The notes beneath the pieces are model-generated. The model saw only the letters and a list, made by a program, of their open reading frames with translations, ran no database searches and was not told the origin of the DNA. DNA of 34,160 bases. It comes from Chthoniobacter flavus. GTDB taxonomy: Bacteria; Verrucomicrobiota; Verrucomicrobiia; Chthoniobacterales; Terrimicrobiaceae. Position 1 is the stretch's first letter. Each line of letters opens with the position of its first letter. Of the stretch, positions 13,743-21,139 are shown in pieces. The DNA lies in assembly GCA_945860745.1 (NCBI GenBank), contig CAMASH010000033.1, positions 1 to 34,160 of the forward strand. Reading direction: 5' to 3'. The position numbers and the translations under genes are program-made.

Positions 13743-14948
13743 TCAAACCGAGAGGGCATATTGGTTGATCCACGATTCCACCTCGATACGAGTGATGGGC
13801 GAGATATTCCTGTTGCTGCGGCTTTCGAGTTCACTGATCTGCCAGTCGCCGTCATTGCCTCGGACAATCGAAAGAGTGGCGCGCTCGGGACGAAGGACGC
13901 GATAGACAAAGGTGGTGCGTTTCCTGACGCGTTCCAAATAGGTGGCGACGCAATTGTCCTGCTCGATTCCCTCCTGAACGAGATCCTCCACTGTGAGGAT
14001 CGGCACGATGTTTTTTGTGCCCCGCAAAGGTGGGTGCGGCAAACGCGGTTCTCCGCTGCTGGGCGGTCTTTTGCGCAGGAACTTCGTGCTGACTTCGCTG
14101 TGCATGGCACGAAGCCTGGCGAGAGATTGGATCTTCGGCGTTCCTGCCAGTGGGTCAATCGCCTGAAGCATGACGAGGGTATCCGCCAGCATGTCCACCG
14201 CCACAGCCCGGTATTTTTCGGCGGGTGATTCAGCTATCTCGGTGATCAATGCGGGGGTGGTTGCCTCCAGAAGCCCATCGCCCAGTGCCAGAGCCACCAC
14301 GCCGGCGTTGAGACTTGGAAGGTGGGAGAAGATTTTCAGAACACGTTCATCTCGGATGGCAGAACGCAGCGGCACCAGAAGTTCCACGCTGGCCGACTCA
14401 GGTGACATCTTGCCCAGAATTTTGGCGACTGCCTCAGTGCCCGGAAATCCAAGCCAGTCTGCGATATCACGTTGGCGTCGGCGGCAAACGATGGCGGCTC
14501 CCTCAATGGTGGTAGATCTGCCGCGAAATGGCCGGTAATTGGCCAAAGCGAAGCACAACACAGGGTTGATGCCTGCCAACTCCAGTGCGGACTCGGACTT
14601 CTGCATCAATTTGAGCAGACCCCATTGCCTGCTCTGGAACTTCTCAGTGGCCGCAGCTACAGGCTTTGGCATGGTAAAGCGAAAACCATCGAAGGCCCGA
14701 CGGCGTTGCTCGGAGATCGAGGATTTTACCGGAATCGCGCCGAGACCAAGTTCGAGTTGGGGTGTCGGCTTTGGCTTTCGCGGACGATAGGGTTGCACGA
14801 CTCGGAATCGCGGATCGAACTCCTGCCAATAGGAATCATTTTCCTTTCGAAGAGCCTTGAGAACTGGCCAAGCTTCCAGAATCATCACGCTTTCCTCTGA
14901 GAACGCATAAAGCTTGCCCTCTTTGAACCGGAATCCGGGCTCATTCAT
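13743..14948 (-). CDS. PcfJ-domain protein of a mobile element
   Basis: The product is 401 residues. The last 80 are PcfJ-like: QEGIEQDNCVATYLERVRKR, TTFVYRVLRPERATLSIVRG and then a final helix (SPITRIEVESWINQYA). PcfJ proteins are found on conjugative plasmids and phages; their biochemical role is not settled. The N-terminal 300 residues are helix-rich and have no motif I recognise. The ATG abuts the truncated upstream end of fragment X copy B on the opposite strand, so a recombination junction lies within a few bases of the start and the promoter may be foreign. Confidence 0.7.
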   Translation of the reverse strand: MNEPGFRFKEGKLYAFSEESVMILEAWPVLKALRKENDSYWQEFDPRFRVVQPYRPRKPKPTPQLELGLGAIPVKSSISEQRRRAFDGFRFTMPKPVAAATEKFQSRQWGLLKLMQKSESALELAGINPVLCFALANYRPFRGRSTTIEGAAIVCRRRQRDIADWLGFPGTEAVAKILGKMSPESASVELLVPLRSAIRDERVLKIFSHLPSLNAGVVALALGDGLLEATTPALITEIAESPAEKYRAVAVDMLADTLVMLQAIDPLAGTPKIQSLARLRAMHSEVSTKFLRKRPPSSGEPRLPHPPLRGTKNIVPILTVEDLVQEGIEQDNCVATYLERVRKRTTFVYRVLRPERATLSIVRGNDGDWQISELESRSNRNISPITRIEVESWINQYALSV

Positions 14949-15146
14949 TTCTCACTTGGGGGGGCGAGTCTGATCACCGAGCATGTGGTTATCCGTGTGG
15001 TGCGGGAAGTCTTCACCGAGTGGGGACCGGAAGCCGAATGGCTTAAAGCCCGCGATGACAAGCCTCTCACTTTTCTCGATGGCGTGATCCTCCGGCCGGC
15101 AAAAATCCACCTTGCTTGGCACCGGTCAAACGTCTTTCAGCAATGA
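14943..15146 (+). pseudogene. Fragment X, copy B (longest copy)
   Basis: The frame reads LITEHVVIRVVREVFTEWGP, then EAEWLKARDDKPLTFLDGVI and LRPAKIHLAWHRSNVFQQ before TGA at 15144-15146. It has no start codon of its own and is cut at the start of the PcfJ-like gene. From about 15036 on it is nearly identical in DNA to copy C. It converges on the AlbA_2-type gene's 3' end 52 bp away. The family of the parent protein is unknown to me. Confidence 0.65.
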
Positions 15147-15197
15147 TCCGGGAATTTTGAAGAACGCAGAAGCCGACCATCATGAAATTGTGGCTGC

Positions 15198-16748
15198 TCA
15201 TTCCTGCGGACTTTCCAAAGCTGCCTTGCCCCTTGCAATAAGCCGGTATTTTTGCAGGCGGCTATTGGGTTTATCTGGGATCGTTCGCTCAATGAGCTCC
15301 CACCCAAGGGCGGGGAGAAGGTATCGATCTCGGAAATTCGCTTGGCTCTGTAAATTCAGAGCTGCTTGGGCTTCCGCCCGAGTCAATGGCTTGGAATAGA
15401 GTGCTTCCAGAAGCTTTTTGACTTCACCTGTGACTTCACCTGTGACTTCACCTGTGACTTGTCCGGCGGCCTCTGCTTCGGGCTTGGCCGCAAGCCGTTC
15501 TTTTGAATGAACCGGCAGGCGGAGGAGAAAATAGGAATGCTCGTCGTCGAACTCAAATTGCGGCGGCGGTGAGCCGTTTTTCTTCATCGCCCGAAGGATT
15601 TTCGGAATACCGGTCGAGCGGCCCTCGGTGATTTCGAGTTCTTTTAGAAAATCTCCGATCCGCCGGTTGCGATAGCGGCGTGGGACGGCTTTGCCTTTGC
15701 GAAGCTGGTCGAGGCGGACGGCCCGGTCGGGGCCGGGGTAGTTGACCACGACGATTTCCTCCGGGCTGATGCGGACTTCAATGGGTTCACGCACGTCATA
15801 CCCCCGGTGGTAGACGGCATTGGCGAGGGCTTCTTCGAGGGCCTCGTATGGGAAGTTGAAGAAGCGCTCGGCTTCGGCCCGGTCAGAGTATTTGATCACC
15901 CGCTCGCCCAGGAAGCGGGATTGGATGAAGGCAAGGGCCTCACGCAACATCCGGTCCAAGGGGCCACGGAAAATCTTCTCTTCGAATCGGTCACCGCCAG
16001 CTCCATCCGGGAAATAAACAACATCAATCTGAGCCTGGGGGAAAAACCGGAACGGTTCCTCGTTGAAGAACAGGAGCCCGACATTGCGGGGGAAGGTGGC
16101 CTCGGGCGGACCGTCCACGATTTGCATTTGGCGGCAAAGGGCCTCGAAGTCCATCTTCGCGGAGGTGCGGTAAAGGTCGCTGCCGATGGCCCGGAGAAAC
16201 GTGCGGATCAGGCCTAGGTCGAGATCGGCCAACGAGGCTCGCTGGTTAATCCGGTCGTCGAAGGGAACTGTGTTGGCCAGCCCGAGTAGTTCGTGTTCAT
16301 CATGGCCCTTGGCGCGGACGGTGTTCGAGCCTTTGCGGATAAAGTAGCCCCAGTCGGTACTGGATTTGCCGAGGCTGAGCCTCGCCTTGTAGGGGCGGCT
16401 GGGTCCACCCGGAGCCCACAAAATGAGAATATGCCGACCATCAACAACAAGTGGCTCCATTATCGGATGGTAGTAGGGCTGCAAGGCCGAGTGCCCGAGA
16501 TTCAGACCTTCCTTCTGGATCAAGTCGATCTGGCCCGGGGCAAGCCCGGTCGGCGGCATTACGGCGTGGCCGCCTTTCTCTCCGACCCCGATGACAAGAT
16601 ATCCGCCGCCAAGATTATGAAAATCATTCGCGAAGGCGCAGAGCGTGTGCACTGCGGCCTCAGGATTCCAGCCCTCCTTGAACTCCATGCGCTCGGATTC
16701 GACCAGGGTGCCGGTGAGCAGAGCCGGGATATCAATCGGAAGAGGCAT
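15198..16748 (-). CDS. AlbA_2 (Schlafen-type) DNA-binding protein with RecG-like ATP-binding domain
   Basis: The product is 516 residues. An AlbA_2 domain spans about 15-150, with the signature ESERMEFKEGW at 17-27 and GGGYLVIGVGE at 47-57. The HATPase_c_4 domain (old name: putative ATP-dependent DNA helicase) spans about 290-400, with EEALANAVYHRGYDVREP near 305-322. A linker of GQVTGEVTGEVTGEVK (429-444) leads to a C-terminal winged-helix domain (LTRAEAQAALNL). These proteins are usually predicted transcriptional regulators, common in islands, and not real helicases. Its 3' end is the site of the triplicated junction. No clear Shine-Dalgarno site precedes the ATG. Confidence 0.9.
   Translation of the reverse strand: MPLPIDIPALLTGTLVESERMEFKEGWNPEAAVHTLCAFANDFHNLGGGYLVIGVGEKGGHAVMPPTGLAPGQIDLIQKEGLNLGHSALQPYYHPIMEPLVVDGRHILILWAPGGPSRPYKARLSLGKSSTDWGYFIRKGSNTVRAKGHDEHELLGLANTVPFDDRINQRASLADLDLGLIRTFLRAIGSDLYRTSAKMDFEALCRQMQIVDGPPEATFPRNVGLLFFNEEPFRFFPQAQIDVVYFPDGAGGDRFEEKIFRGPLDRMLREALAFIQSRFLGERVIKYSDRAEAERFFNFPYEALEEALANAVYHRGYDVREPIEVRISPEEIVVVNYPGPDRAVRLDQLRKGKAVPRRYRNRRIGDFLKELEITEGRSTGIPKILRAMKKNGSPPPQFEFDDEHSYFLLRLPVHSKERLAAKPEAEAAGQVTGEVTGEVTGEVKKLLEALYSKPLTRAEAQAALNLQSQANFRDRYLLPALGWELIERTIPDKPNSRLQKYRLIARGKAALESPQE
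15421..15456. repeat. Three tandem 12-bp units (acttcacctgtg) inside the AlbA_2 gene
   Basis: The 12-bp unit occurs three times in a row (15421-15432, 15433-15444, 15445-15456) and encodes the VTGE repeats of the linker before the winged helix. Because the unit is a multiple of three, slippage would change linker length without breaking the frame. The worn homologue at 11425-11574 has a different number and sequence of such units. Confidence 0.8.
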
Positions 16749-17102
16749 GAATGGAATTATGAGGGGTGGTATTGCGGGGCTGTGTCACAAATGCAATAGA
16801 CGTTCCACAGTCCGAGGGCAACTCCTCTCCCGTTGCGATGCGGTGGTGGTGGATCTACGGTCACTTCCCCTGAATCATCGGCGGCAAAGAGAATATCCCG
16901 GGCTTTTCTTTGGCGCGATTCAGGTCTCGTCAGGTCGGAAAATGGCTCAAGGCCCGCGATGACAAGCCTCTCACTTTTCTCGATGGCGTCATCCTCCGGC
17001 CGGCAAAAATCCACCTTGCTTGGCACCGGTCAAACGTCTTTCAGCAATGATCCGGGATTCTTGAGAAACACAAAGCCCAGTCATCATGAATTTGCGGGCT
17101 AC
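16749..17102. other. Scar region with fragment X copy C and no intact gene
   Basis: Between the AlbA_2 start and the tail of another AlbA_2 copy there is no complete gene. The first 190 bp are unassigned (an open minus-strand frame reads RDILFAADDSGEVTVD, unrecognised). From about 16940 the sequence is copy C of fragment X, listed separately. The region must also hold the AlbA_2 gene's promoter, but no clear boxes were seen. Confidence 0.5.
16941..17050 (+). pseudogene. Fragment X, copy C
   Basis: The frame reads KWLKARDDKPLTFLDGVILR, then PAKIHLAWHRSNVFQQ and TGA at 17048-17050. DNA is nearly identical to copy B from about 15036 to 15150, after which both continue into related but more diverged AlbA_2 3' ends. 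Left of 16940 the similarity stops sharply. Confidence 0.65.
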
Positions 17103-17198
17103 TCATTCCTGCAGACTTTCCAAAGCAGCCTTGCCTTTCGCGGTTAGGTGGTTTTTTTGAAGCGGCTGACCGAGGGCGCGCTCTGACTTCTGGGTTGA
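17103..17198 (-). pseudogene. C-terminal tail of a second AlbA_2/RecG-like gene
   Basis: The minus strand reads STQKSERALGQPLQKNHLTA, then KGKAALESLQE and a stop at 17103-17105. The intact protein at 15198 ends RLIARGKAALESPQE. The remainder of this copy is missing; upstream of about 17198 the sequence passes into the spacer before an unrelated gene. It faces fragment X copy C, just as the intact gene faces copy B. Confidence 0.7.
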
Positions 17199-17288
17199 TG
17201 GTTGAATGATTATGGCGGGTTGAACTTACGGCAGGTCAAGCATGAGGAGCGACGCCTTGTTCGCTCTTGGTGTAATGGCAACATCTTT

Positions 17289-17870
17289 TTAGATGTCGTC
17301 ATGTGTCAGTGGGCTCCAACGACTAATTTTCTTCGGAGGATTCTCGATCGCATCTGCTCTATACCGGTCGACTTCTGCTTTAACTGCTTTTACTACTGCT
17401 TCTGGGAAATTATCCAGTTCACCATTCTCTAGTTCGGTCTCGTATTCGGACAGCCCATCTCCGCACCTTTGGGCAAGCTCGGCGCTAAATAATTCAATAA
17501 TTTTTTTGGGTATAAAGTTATCTGTAATTGGAAAACTATTCCAATCAACAACTTCAAAACTATCGCACGGCCAAAAAATAGGACCTCCATCGTAATGCTT
17601 GAATATTTCAATCAATTCCTCTGCAGTCAGACGAAATTTCATTATTCTGTGCGAGATATCACTCCATAATTCTATGGGTTCTTCGACGAACCAATTGTCG
17701 AAAGTCCCCGTCAAGATTGTTTGTTCGGGTATCAAGCCATTCGAGATTTCTTTATCCAAGGTTAGACTTAAAAGCGTCTCGCTCAGCTCTATTTCGTTGC
17801 CGTCGTAACTGTATCCCCCGTTGGATACAAGTGTTTCCAAGTGTTTGGAGCAGTCAGTATATTTCAACAT
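17289..17870 (-). CDS. Hypothetical acidic protein, AT-rich
   Basis: The product is 193 residues from ATG 17870. It is acidic and soluble-looking, with no signal peptide or membrane segment, and includes ILTGTFDNWFVEEPIELWSD and GGPIFWPCDSFEVVDW. I do not recognise the family. Its base composition is clearly more AT-rich than neighbouring genes, which suggests separate acquisition. The stop codon lies inside a small hairpin (acatct, 4 T, agatgt; 17281-17296) that could act in termination. The size, acidity and island position resemble immunity proteins of contact or toxin systems, but no toxin is adjacent, so no function is claimed. Confidence 0.6.
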   Translation of the reverse strand: MLKYTDCSKHLETLVSNGGYSYDGNEIELSETLLSLTLDKEISNGLIPEQTILTGTFDNWFVEEPIELWSDISHRIMKFRLTAEELIEIFKHYDGGPIFWPCDSFEVVDWNSFPITDNFIPKKIIELFSAELAQRCGDGLSEYETELENGELDNFPEAVVKAVKAEVDRYRADAIENPPKKISRWSPLTHDDI

Positions 17871-18412
17871 TTAATTTAGTTCTGAGCGAACAGTATTATT
17901 GGGCCGCATGCGGGAATTGCAGGTAAAATGTCGCATCGGACTGTGAGCGCTGGCTGCGCCATCGGGAGGGGTTTCGGGGATTCAAAACTCGGATTGTTCA
18001 TCATGAGCTTATTCGCGATAAACCCTGTCAGTTCTTCCGAAACAAACAAGCCGAAAGCGGAGTCGGTGTCGCTGACTCTCTTCGATGTGGGCATGCCGTA
18101 GCCGGGAAGGCAACCGGAGCACTTATGCGGAGAAACTCCGGTCTCATTCCCCCGGAGAGGACGCTGGTCAAGTCGGGGAAGACGGTGTCGGCGGTTTTCA
18201 CCATGAAATGGAGCATTCCCCGAAAGAGTTCTTCTGTGAGTGGCCCGCGGATGATGTCCCTGCAGCCGGCCATGCGGATTTCCGGACGATGGAATAGGAT
18301 CCGTGTTGGGTAGCGAGCCACAGGGAAGGAAGGATGAAGTTACTGGTTACTGGCGGGGGGAATGAGAGCGAGAAGGCGCCGGGCATGAACGGAAAATGCG
18401 GGTGGGCGGGTC
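17871..18412. other. 540-bp stretch without a convincing gene
   Basis: Two overlapping minus-strand frames could be a decayed gene: one reads RGPLTEELFRGMLHFMVKTA and the next SAFGLFVSEELTGFIANKLM. If joined by a frameshift near 18080 they would form one protein of about 150 residues. No family match is evident and I do not call a gene. The promoter of the AT-rich gene at 17870 should be at the right end of its coding strand, near 17880-17930. Confidence 0.35.
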
Positions 18413-19114
18413 TCATGATTCAGAATCATCCTCGCCGTCCTGCTCGTCGTCGTTCTTCCATGGAGGGTTTTTGAACCACTCGTCGTAGACATGGTCGAAG
18501 TGGTTGTTGAGCTGACGGTAGATCCGCGATTGGATCGAGGTGAAGCCCCGTAAATACTTGCTGGCTTCGGCGGGACCCAGTCCCGCACCGTTGAGCAGGT
18601 TGTAGGCATGGGCAAGGCCCTGGCTGCAGTCGACCTCGTCGAGCGAGCCGTCGTCGAACTGCCTGATGACCTCGAGCAGCGTCAGGGGTCTCTCCGAGAA
18701 GGTAATCGGCAGGGTGAACTGGCCGTCATATTCGTCCGCGATGCGGTAGGCGATCCCGGATGGCGCGGGCCTCGCACGGAGTGTGATCACATCGCTGGTG
18801 GTGGATCGGAGGCAGATCCGGGCGATCTCGACCTCGCCGGAGAGAAACCCGGGCAGGAATTCGCCGCCCATGAACGAGGGATGGATCCTTCCCAGGCTTG
18901 CGCTCGTGTCGGGATCGAGTTCGTCCTTGAGAAGGGTCGGGTCCAGATCCTCCAGGCGGCCGGCATTCCAGAAATCGGTGATCATCTGCCGCCGGTTCTC
19001 GCCCGTTATGTTGCGGAGGATGGCCGAGAGGGGATCGCTTTCCTCCCAATAGGATTTTGGCCGGAAGGAATACCGGACGCCTTTGAATCTTTTTTTGGTC
19101 TTGGAGCGTTTCAT
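18413..19114 (-). CDS. Conserved hypothetical protein
   Basis: The product is 233 residues. The N-terminus is basic (MKRSKTKKRFKGVRYSFRPK) and the C-terminus strongly acidic (NDDEQDGEDDSES). In the middle, LPGFLSGEVEIARICLRSTT and SDVITLRARP look like a conserved strand-rich core. I have an impression of this motif from other conserved hypotheticals but can name no family. Its ATG overlaps the stop of the secreted repeat protein (19111-19114), so it is the third gene of a minus-strand unit with the ARPP-1 gene. No export signal is present. Confidence 0.7.
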   Translation of the reverse strand: MKRSKTKKRFKGVRYSFRPKSYWEESDPLSAILRNITGENRRQMITDFWNAGRLEDLDPTLLKDELDPDTSASLGRIHPSFMGGEFLPGFLSGEVEIARICLRSTTSDVITLRARPAPSGIAYRIADEYDGQFTLPITFSERPLTLLEVIRQFDDGSLDEVDCSQGLAHAYNLLNGAGLGPAEASKYLRGFTSIQSRIYRQLNNHFDHVYDEWFKNPPWKNDDEQDGEDDSES

Positions 19115-19572
19115 TTTTCGCCGCTAAGGACCGGGGCCTTGGTGGCGAAGGGGTTGTTGGGGCTCACAGGCGAGTAGGGGCTCCCGTATTGACTGTAGGG
19201 GTTGTTGATGCTCGTGGGCGAATACGGGCTGCCGTATTTTCCGTAAGGGTTTGAAACCGACTGCGGATCGTAGGGATTCGCGCTCAGCTTGCCGAGGTAG
19301 GTGCCGTCGGCGGCGATGATCTTCGGGGCGGCTGTCGCATACGGGTTCGCAACGCTCGTGGATGAATAGGGACTCCCCCACTTGCCGAAGGAATTGTTGA
19401 TGCTGGTTGCCGAGTATGCGCTTCCATATTGCCCGAAGGGATTTGCGGTTGAGGTGGCGCTGTAAGGGTTGGCGCTGAGGCGCCCGAGGAACACGCCCTC
19501 GCCGCACGACTGTGCGAAGGAGGGGGCTCCCCCAACCAAGGTGATAAAGAGGAGAGACAGGATGGTTTTCAT
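19111..19572 (-). CDS. Secreted protein with NPYGxYGSPYS repeats
   Basis: The product is 153 residues with a clear signal peptide (MKTILSLLFITLVGGAPSFA). The mature protein is built from about six repeats of a Tyr/Ser/Asn/Pro-rich unit, for example GSPYSPTSINNPYSQYGSPY, plus two copies of LGRLSANPY or LGKLSANPY. Proteins with this repeat are widespread conserved hypotheticals in Gram-negative bacteria. Function is unknown; a periplasmic or surface role is likely. It lies 19 bp after the ARPP-1 stop and overlaps the next gene by 4 bp. Confidence 0.8.
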   Translation of the reverse strand: MKTILSLLFITLVGGAPSFAQSCGEGVFLGRLSANPYSATSTANPFGQYGSAYSATSINNSFGKWGSPYSSTSVANPYATAAPKIIAADGTYLGKLSANPYDPQSVSNPYGKYGSPYSPTSINNPYSQYGSPYSPVSPNNPFATKAPVLSGEK

Positions 19573-19591
19573 ATGAATTCAGGTGGATGGT

Positions 19592-20536
19592 TTACTGGGC
19601 GAGGATGCTGAGGTGGATCGGCGCAGCCACCACGGTGTCGTGGGTCTCGAAGCGAAGCTGCGACTTAGCTTTGCGGGTGGACAACCGGGTCCGTGGGGGG
19701 AGATTCTCCTCCTCGGAAGGGGCTGCGGCGCTCTCTTCGAGCCAGGCCGAGACCTCGGCGATGTCACTTGGTAACGCGGAGGCAGGCTCTGAACGCTCAC
19801 CGATGGCCTCATACGCAGCGGCCTGGAGCAACTTCTTCCAGACTTTGCGGAACAGCTCCGGACCACCGTAGATGTCGGCATGGCTGAGTTTGCCATTGAT
19901 CGCCCAGACCACTCCCACGGCATCCGGGTTAGGGGCAGACTCAAGACTGCCGAGATAATCCTTCAAGGCGGAGGTCACCTCCTTTTTCTCATAGGAGAGC
20001 TGGAGGCTGGATGGTGATGCAGCGCATTTCGCACTGATACCAAGCGAGGCGCTCATTTTCACCTGTTCCTCCTCTACCGATGCCCAAACCTCTCCCTGGC
20101 TCTTGCTCTTATTGATGGCGGCGCGGAGTTTCTTTGAGGCGGTGAAGCTGCTAGACTTTGAAAACAGCATGGCAGACTCCTTTTCGCGCTTGTGCCAACG
20201 CTGTGATTCTACGCAGAAGACGGGGATAGGCACTTTGCCGGATTTTGCCGGGACGATGAAGTCGGCCCCAAGCGTGCGATCCTGGCGTCCGCCTTTGACG
20301 ATGTCTCCCGCTTGGATGAAGAGATCACGGTCACCCGGGTTCTCGATCAGGAGTTCGTTGACGTTGCCTGTTTCGTGCAGGAAGCCGGTCTGGGTGTCCA
20401 TGGCCTCCTCCAGGACGGTGTAGTCGGGGATGGACTGTCCAGGAGGAATCGAAACAAACCATGCGGTGAGATTGAGGGCTGACGTTGGCGTGTCTTGGAT
20501 TTTCATTGGCGGCATTCTGACATGACCCAGGGACAT
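19592..20536 (-). CDS. ARPP-1 family domain protein
   Basis: The product is 314 residues from ATG 20536, which has GGTGA six bases before it; ATGs at 20515 and 20506 are alternatives. The ARPP-1 core is clear: NELLIENPGDRDLFIQAGDI (60-79), VKGGRQDRT (80-88) and VPIPVFCVESQRW (102-114). The family is named for its association with ADP-ribosylglycohydrolase and rhodanese-phosphatase-like proteins. Its exact activity is not known to me. The invariant-looking Gly, Arg, Asp and Cys109-Glu110 suggest a conserved binding site. It heads a three-gene minus-strand unit and is divergent, 72 bp apart, from the zinc-site protein/HDAC pair. Confidence 0.85.
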   Translation of the reverse strand: MSLGHVRMPPMKIQDTPTSALNLTAWFVSIPPGQSIPDYTVLEEAMDTQTGFLHETGNVNELLIENPGDRDLFIQAGDIVKGGRQDRTLGADFIVPAKSGKVPIPVFCVESQRWHKREKESAMLFSKSSSFTASKKLRAAINKSKSQGEVWASVEEEQVKMSASLGISAKCAASPSSLQLSYEKKEVTSALKDYLGSLESAPNPDAVGVVWAINGKLSHADIYGGPELFRKVWKKLLQAAAYEAIGERSEPASALPSDIAEVSAWLEESAAAPSEEENLPPRTRLSTRKAKSQLRFETHDTVVAAPIHLSILAQ

Positions 20537-20608
20537 TTGTGGTCACCGGAGAAAAAAATATCCAAGGACTGCCGCTGTCTCTCGCGAAGTTCATGTTTCA
20601 AGGAAATC

Positions 20609-21139
20609 ATGCCCTACCCGCAAATTCATCAGTGGTATCACGGCAACTCGAGCCATTCCAAGCGCGTGAAGATCGCCAATTTACCGCGAATGACACCCCG
20701 TTTCCGTTATCAGCAGGCGATCCGGATTGGTTTCCCCGTTGGTTCGGGGGTTCTGACGTTTTCGCGGGAGGATTTTCAGACCGCATTGTCCGGGCGTCTT
20801 CTCGATGATCGCGAAGAAGGTCTGCATCCCTTCGACGCAGCCTTGCCGCAATGGGTGGCGGACGTTGATACCGGTTCTGCGGAGCCCTGTCTTTTGCCTG
20901 TCGGTTGGCCTGGCATCGAAAACGTGCTGCTGAAATTGAATGAGAGCCGTAAAGACCCGGCATTTTGTGTTGAGTGCAGCCGCGACCATGGCTCATCGGA
21001 TGTTGGGTGCGACGATTTTCCGGAAACCTTCGGATCAAGCATGTCCGGATATGGCAGAGTTCGCTGTCCAAAAGGCCATGTCCTCTTTCAAACAGACTCC
21101 ATGCATGCCATTCTCAATCGTCCGAGGCCTGAAAAATGA
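20609..21139 (+). CDS. Unknown protein with C-terminal cysteine-pair zinc site, paired with HDAC
   Basis: The product is 176 residues from ATG 20609, with AAGGA four bases before it (a much longer open frame reaches back to 20495 but would run through the ARPP-1 promoter). The C-terminal part has CVEC (about 138-141), a further Cys in SSDVGCDDFPE, and CPKGH, arranged like a zinc ribbon. The N-terminal 120 residues are not recognised. It overlaps the HDAC-family gene by 4 bases (ATGA), so the two are coupled. A substrate-recognition or nucleic-acid-binding partner of the deacetylase is inference only. Confidence 0.65.
   Translation: MPYPQIHQWYHGNSSHSKRVKIANLPRMTPRFRYQQAIRIGFPVGSGVLTFSREDFQTALSGRLLDDREEGLHPFDAALPQWVADVDTGSAEPCLLPVGWPGIENVLLKLNESRKDPAFCVECSRDHGSSDVGCDDFPETFGSSMSGYGRVRCPKGHVLFQTDSMHAILNRPRPEK

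Noticed and set aside
15421-15456. Tandem units read as a CRISPR-like or minisatellite array
   Set aside because: There are no spacers between units, and they encode an in-frame protein linker.
16757-17026. Minus-strand 89-codon frame overlapping fragment X copy C
   Set aside because: Its first third is the antisense of a repeated fragment with a clear plus-strand frame; no family match in the rest.
17876-18321. Two overlapping minus-strand frames containing TEELFRGM, recalling CPBP proteases
   Set aside because: The flanking sequence lacks the membrane segments of that family; the short motif is probably chance.
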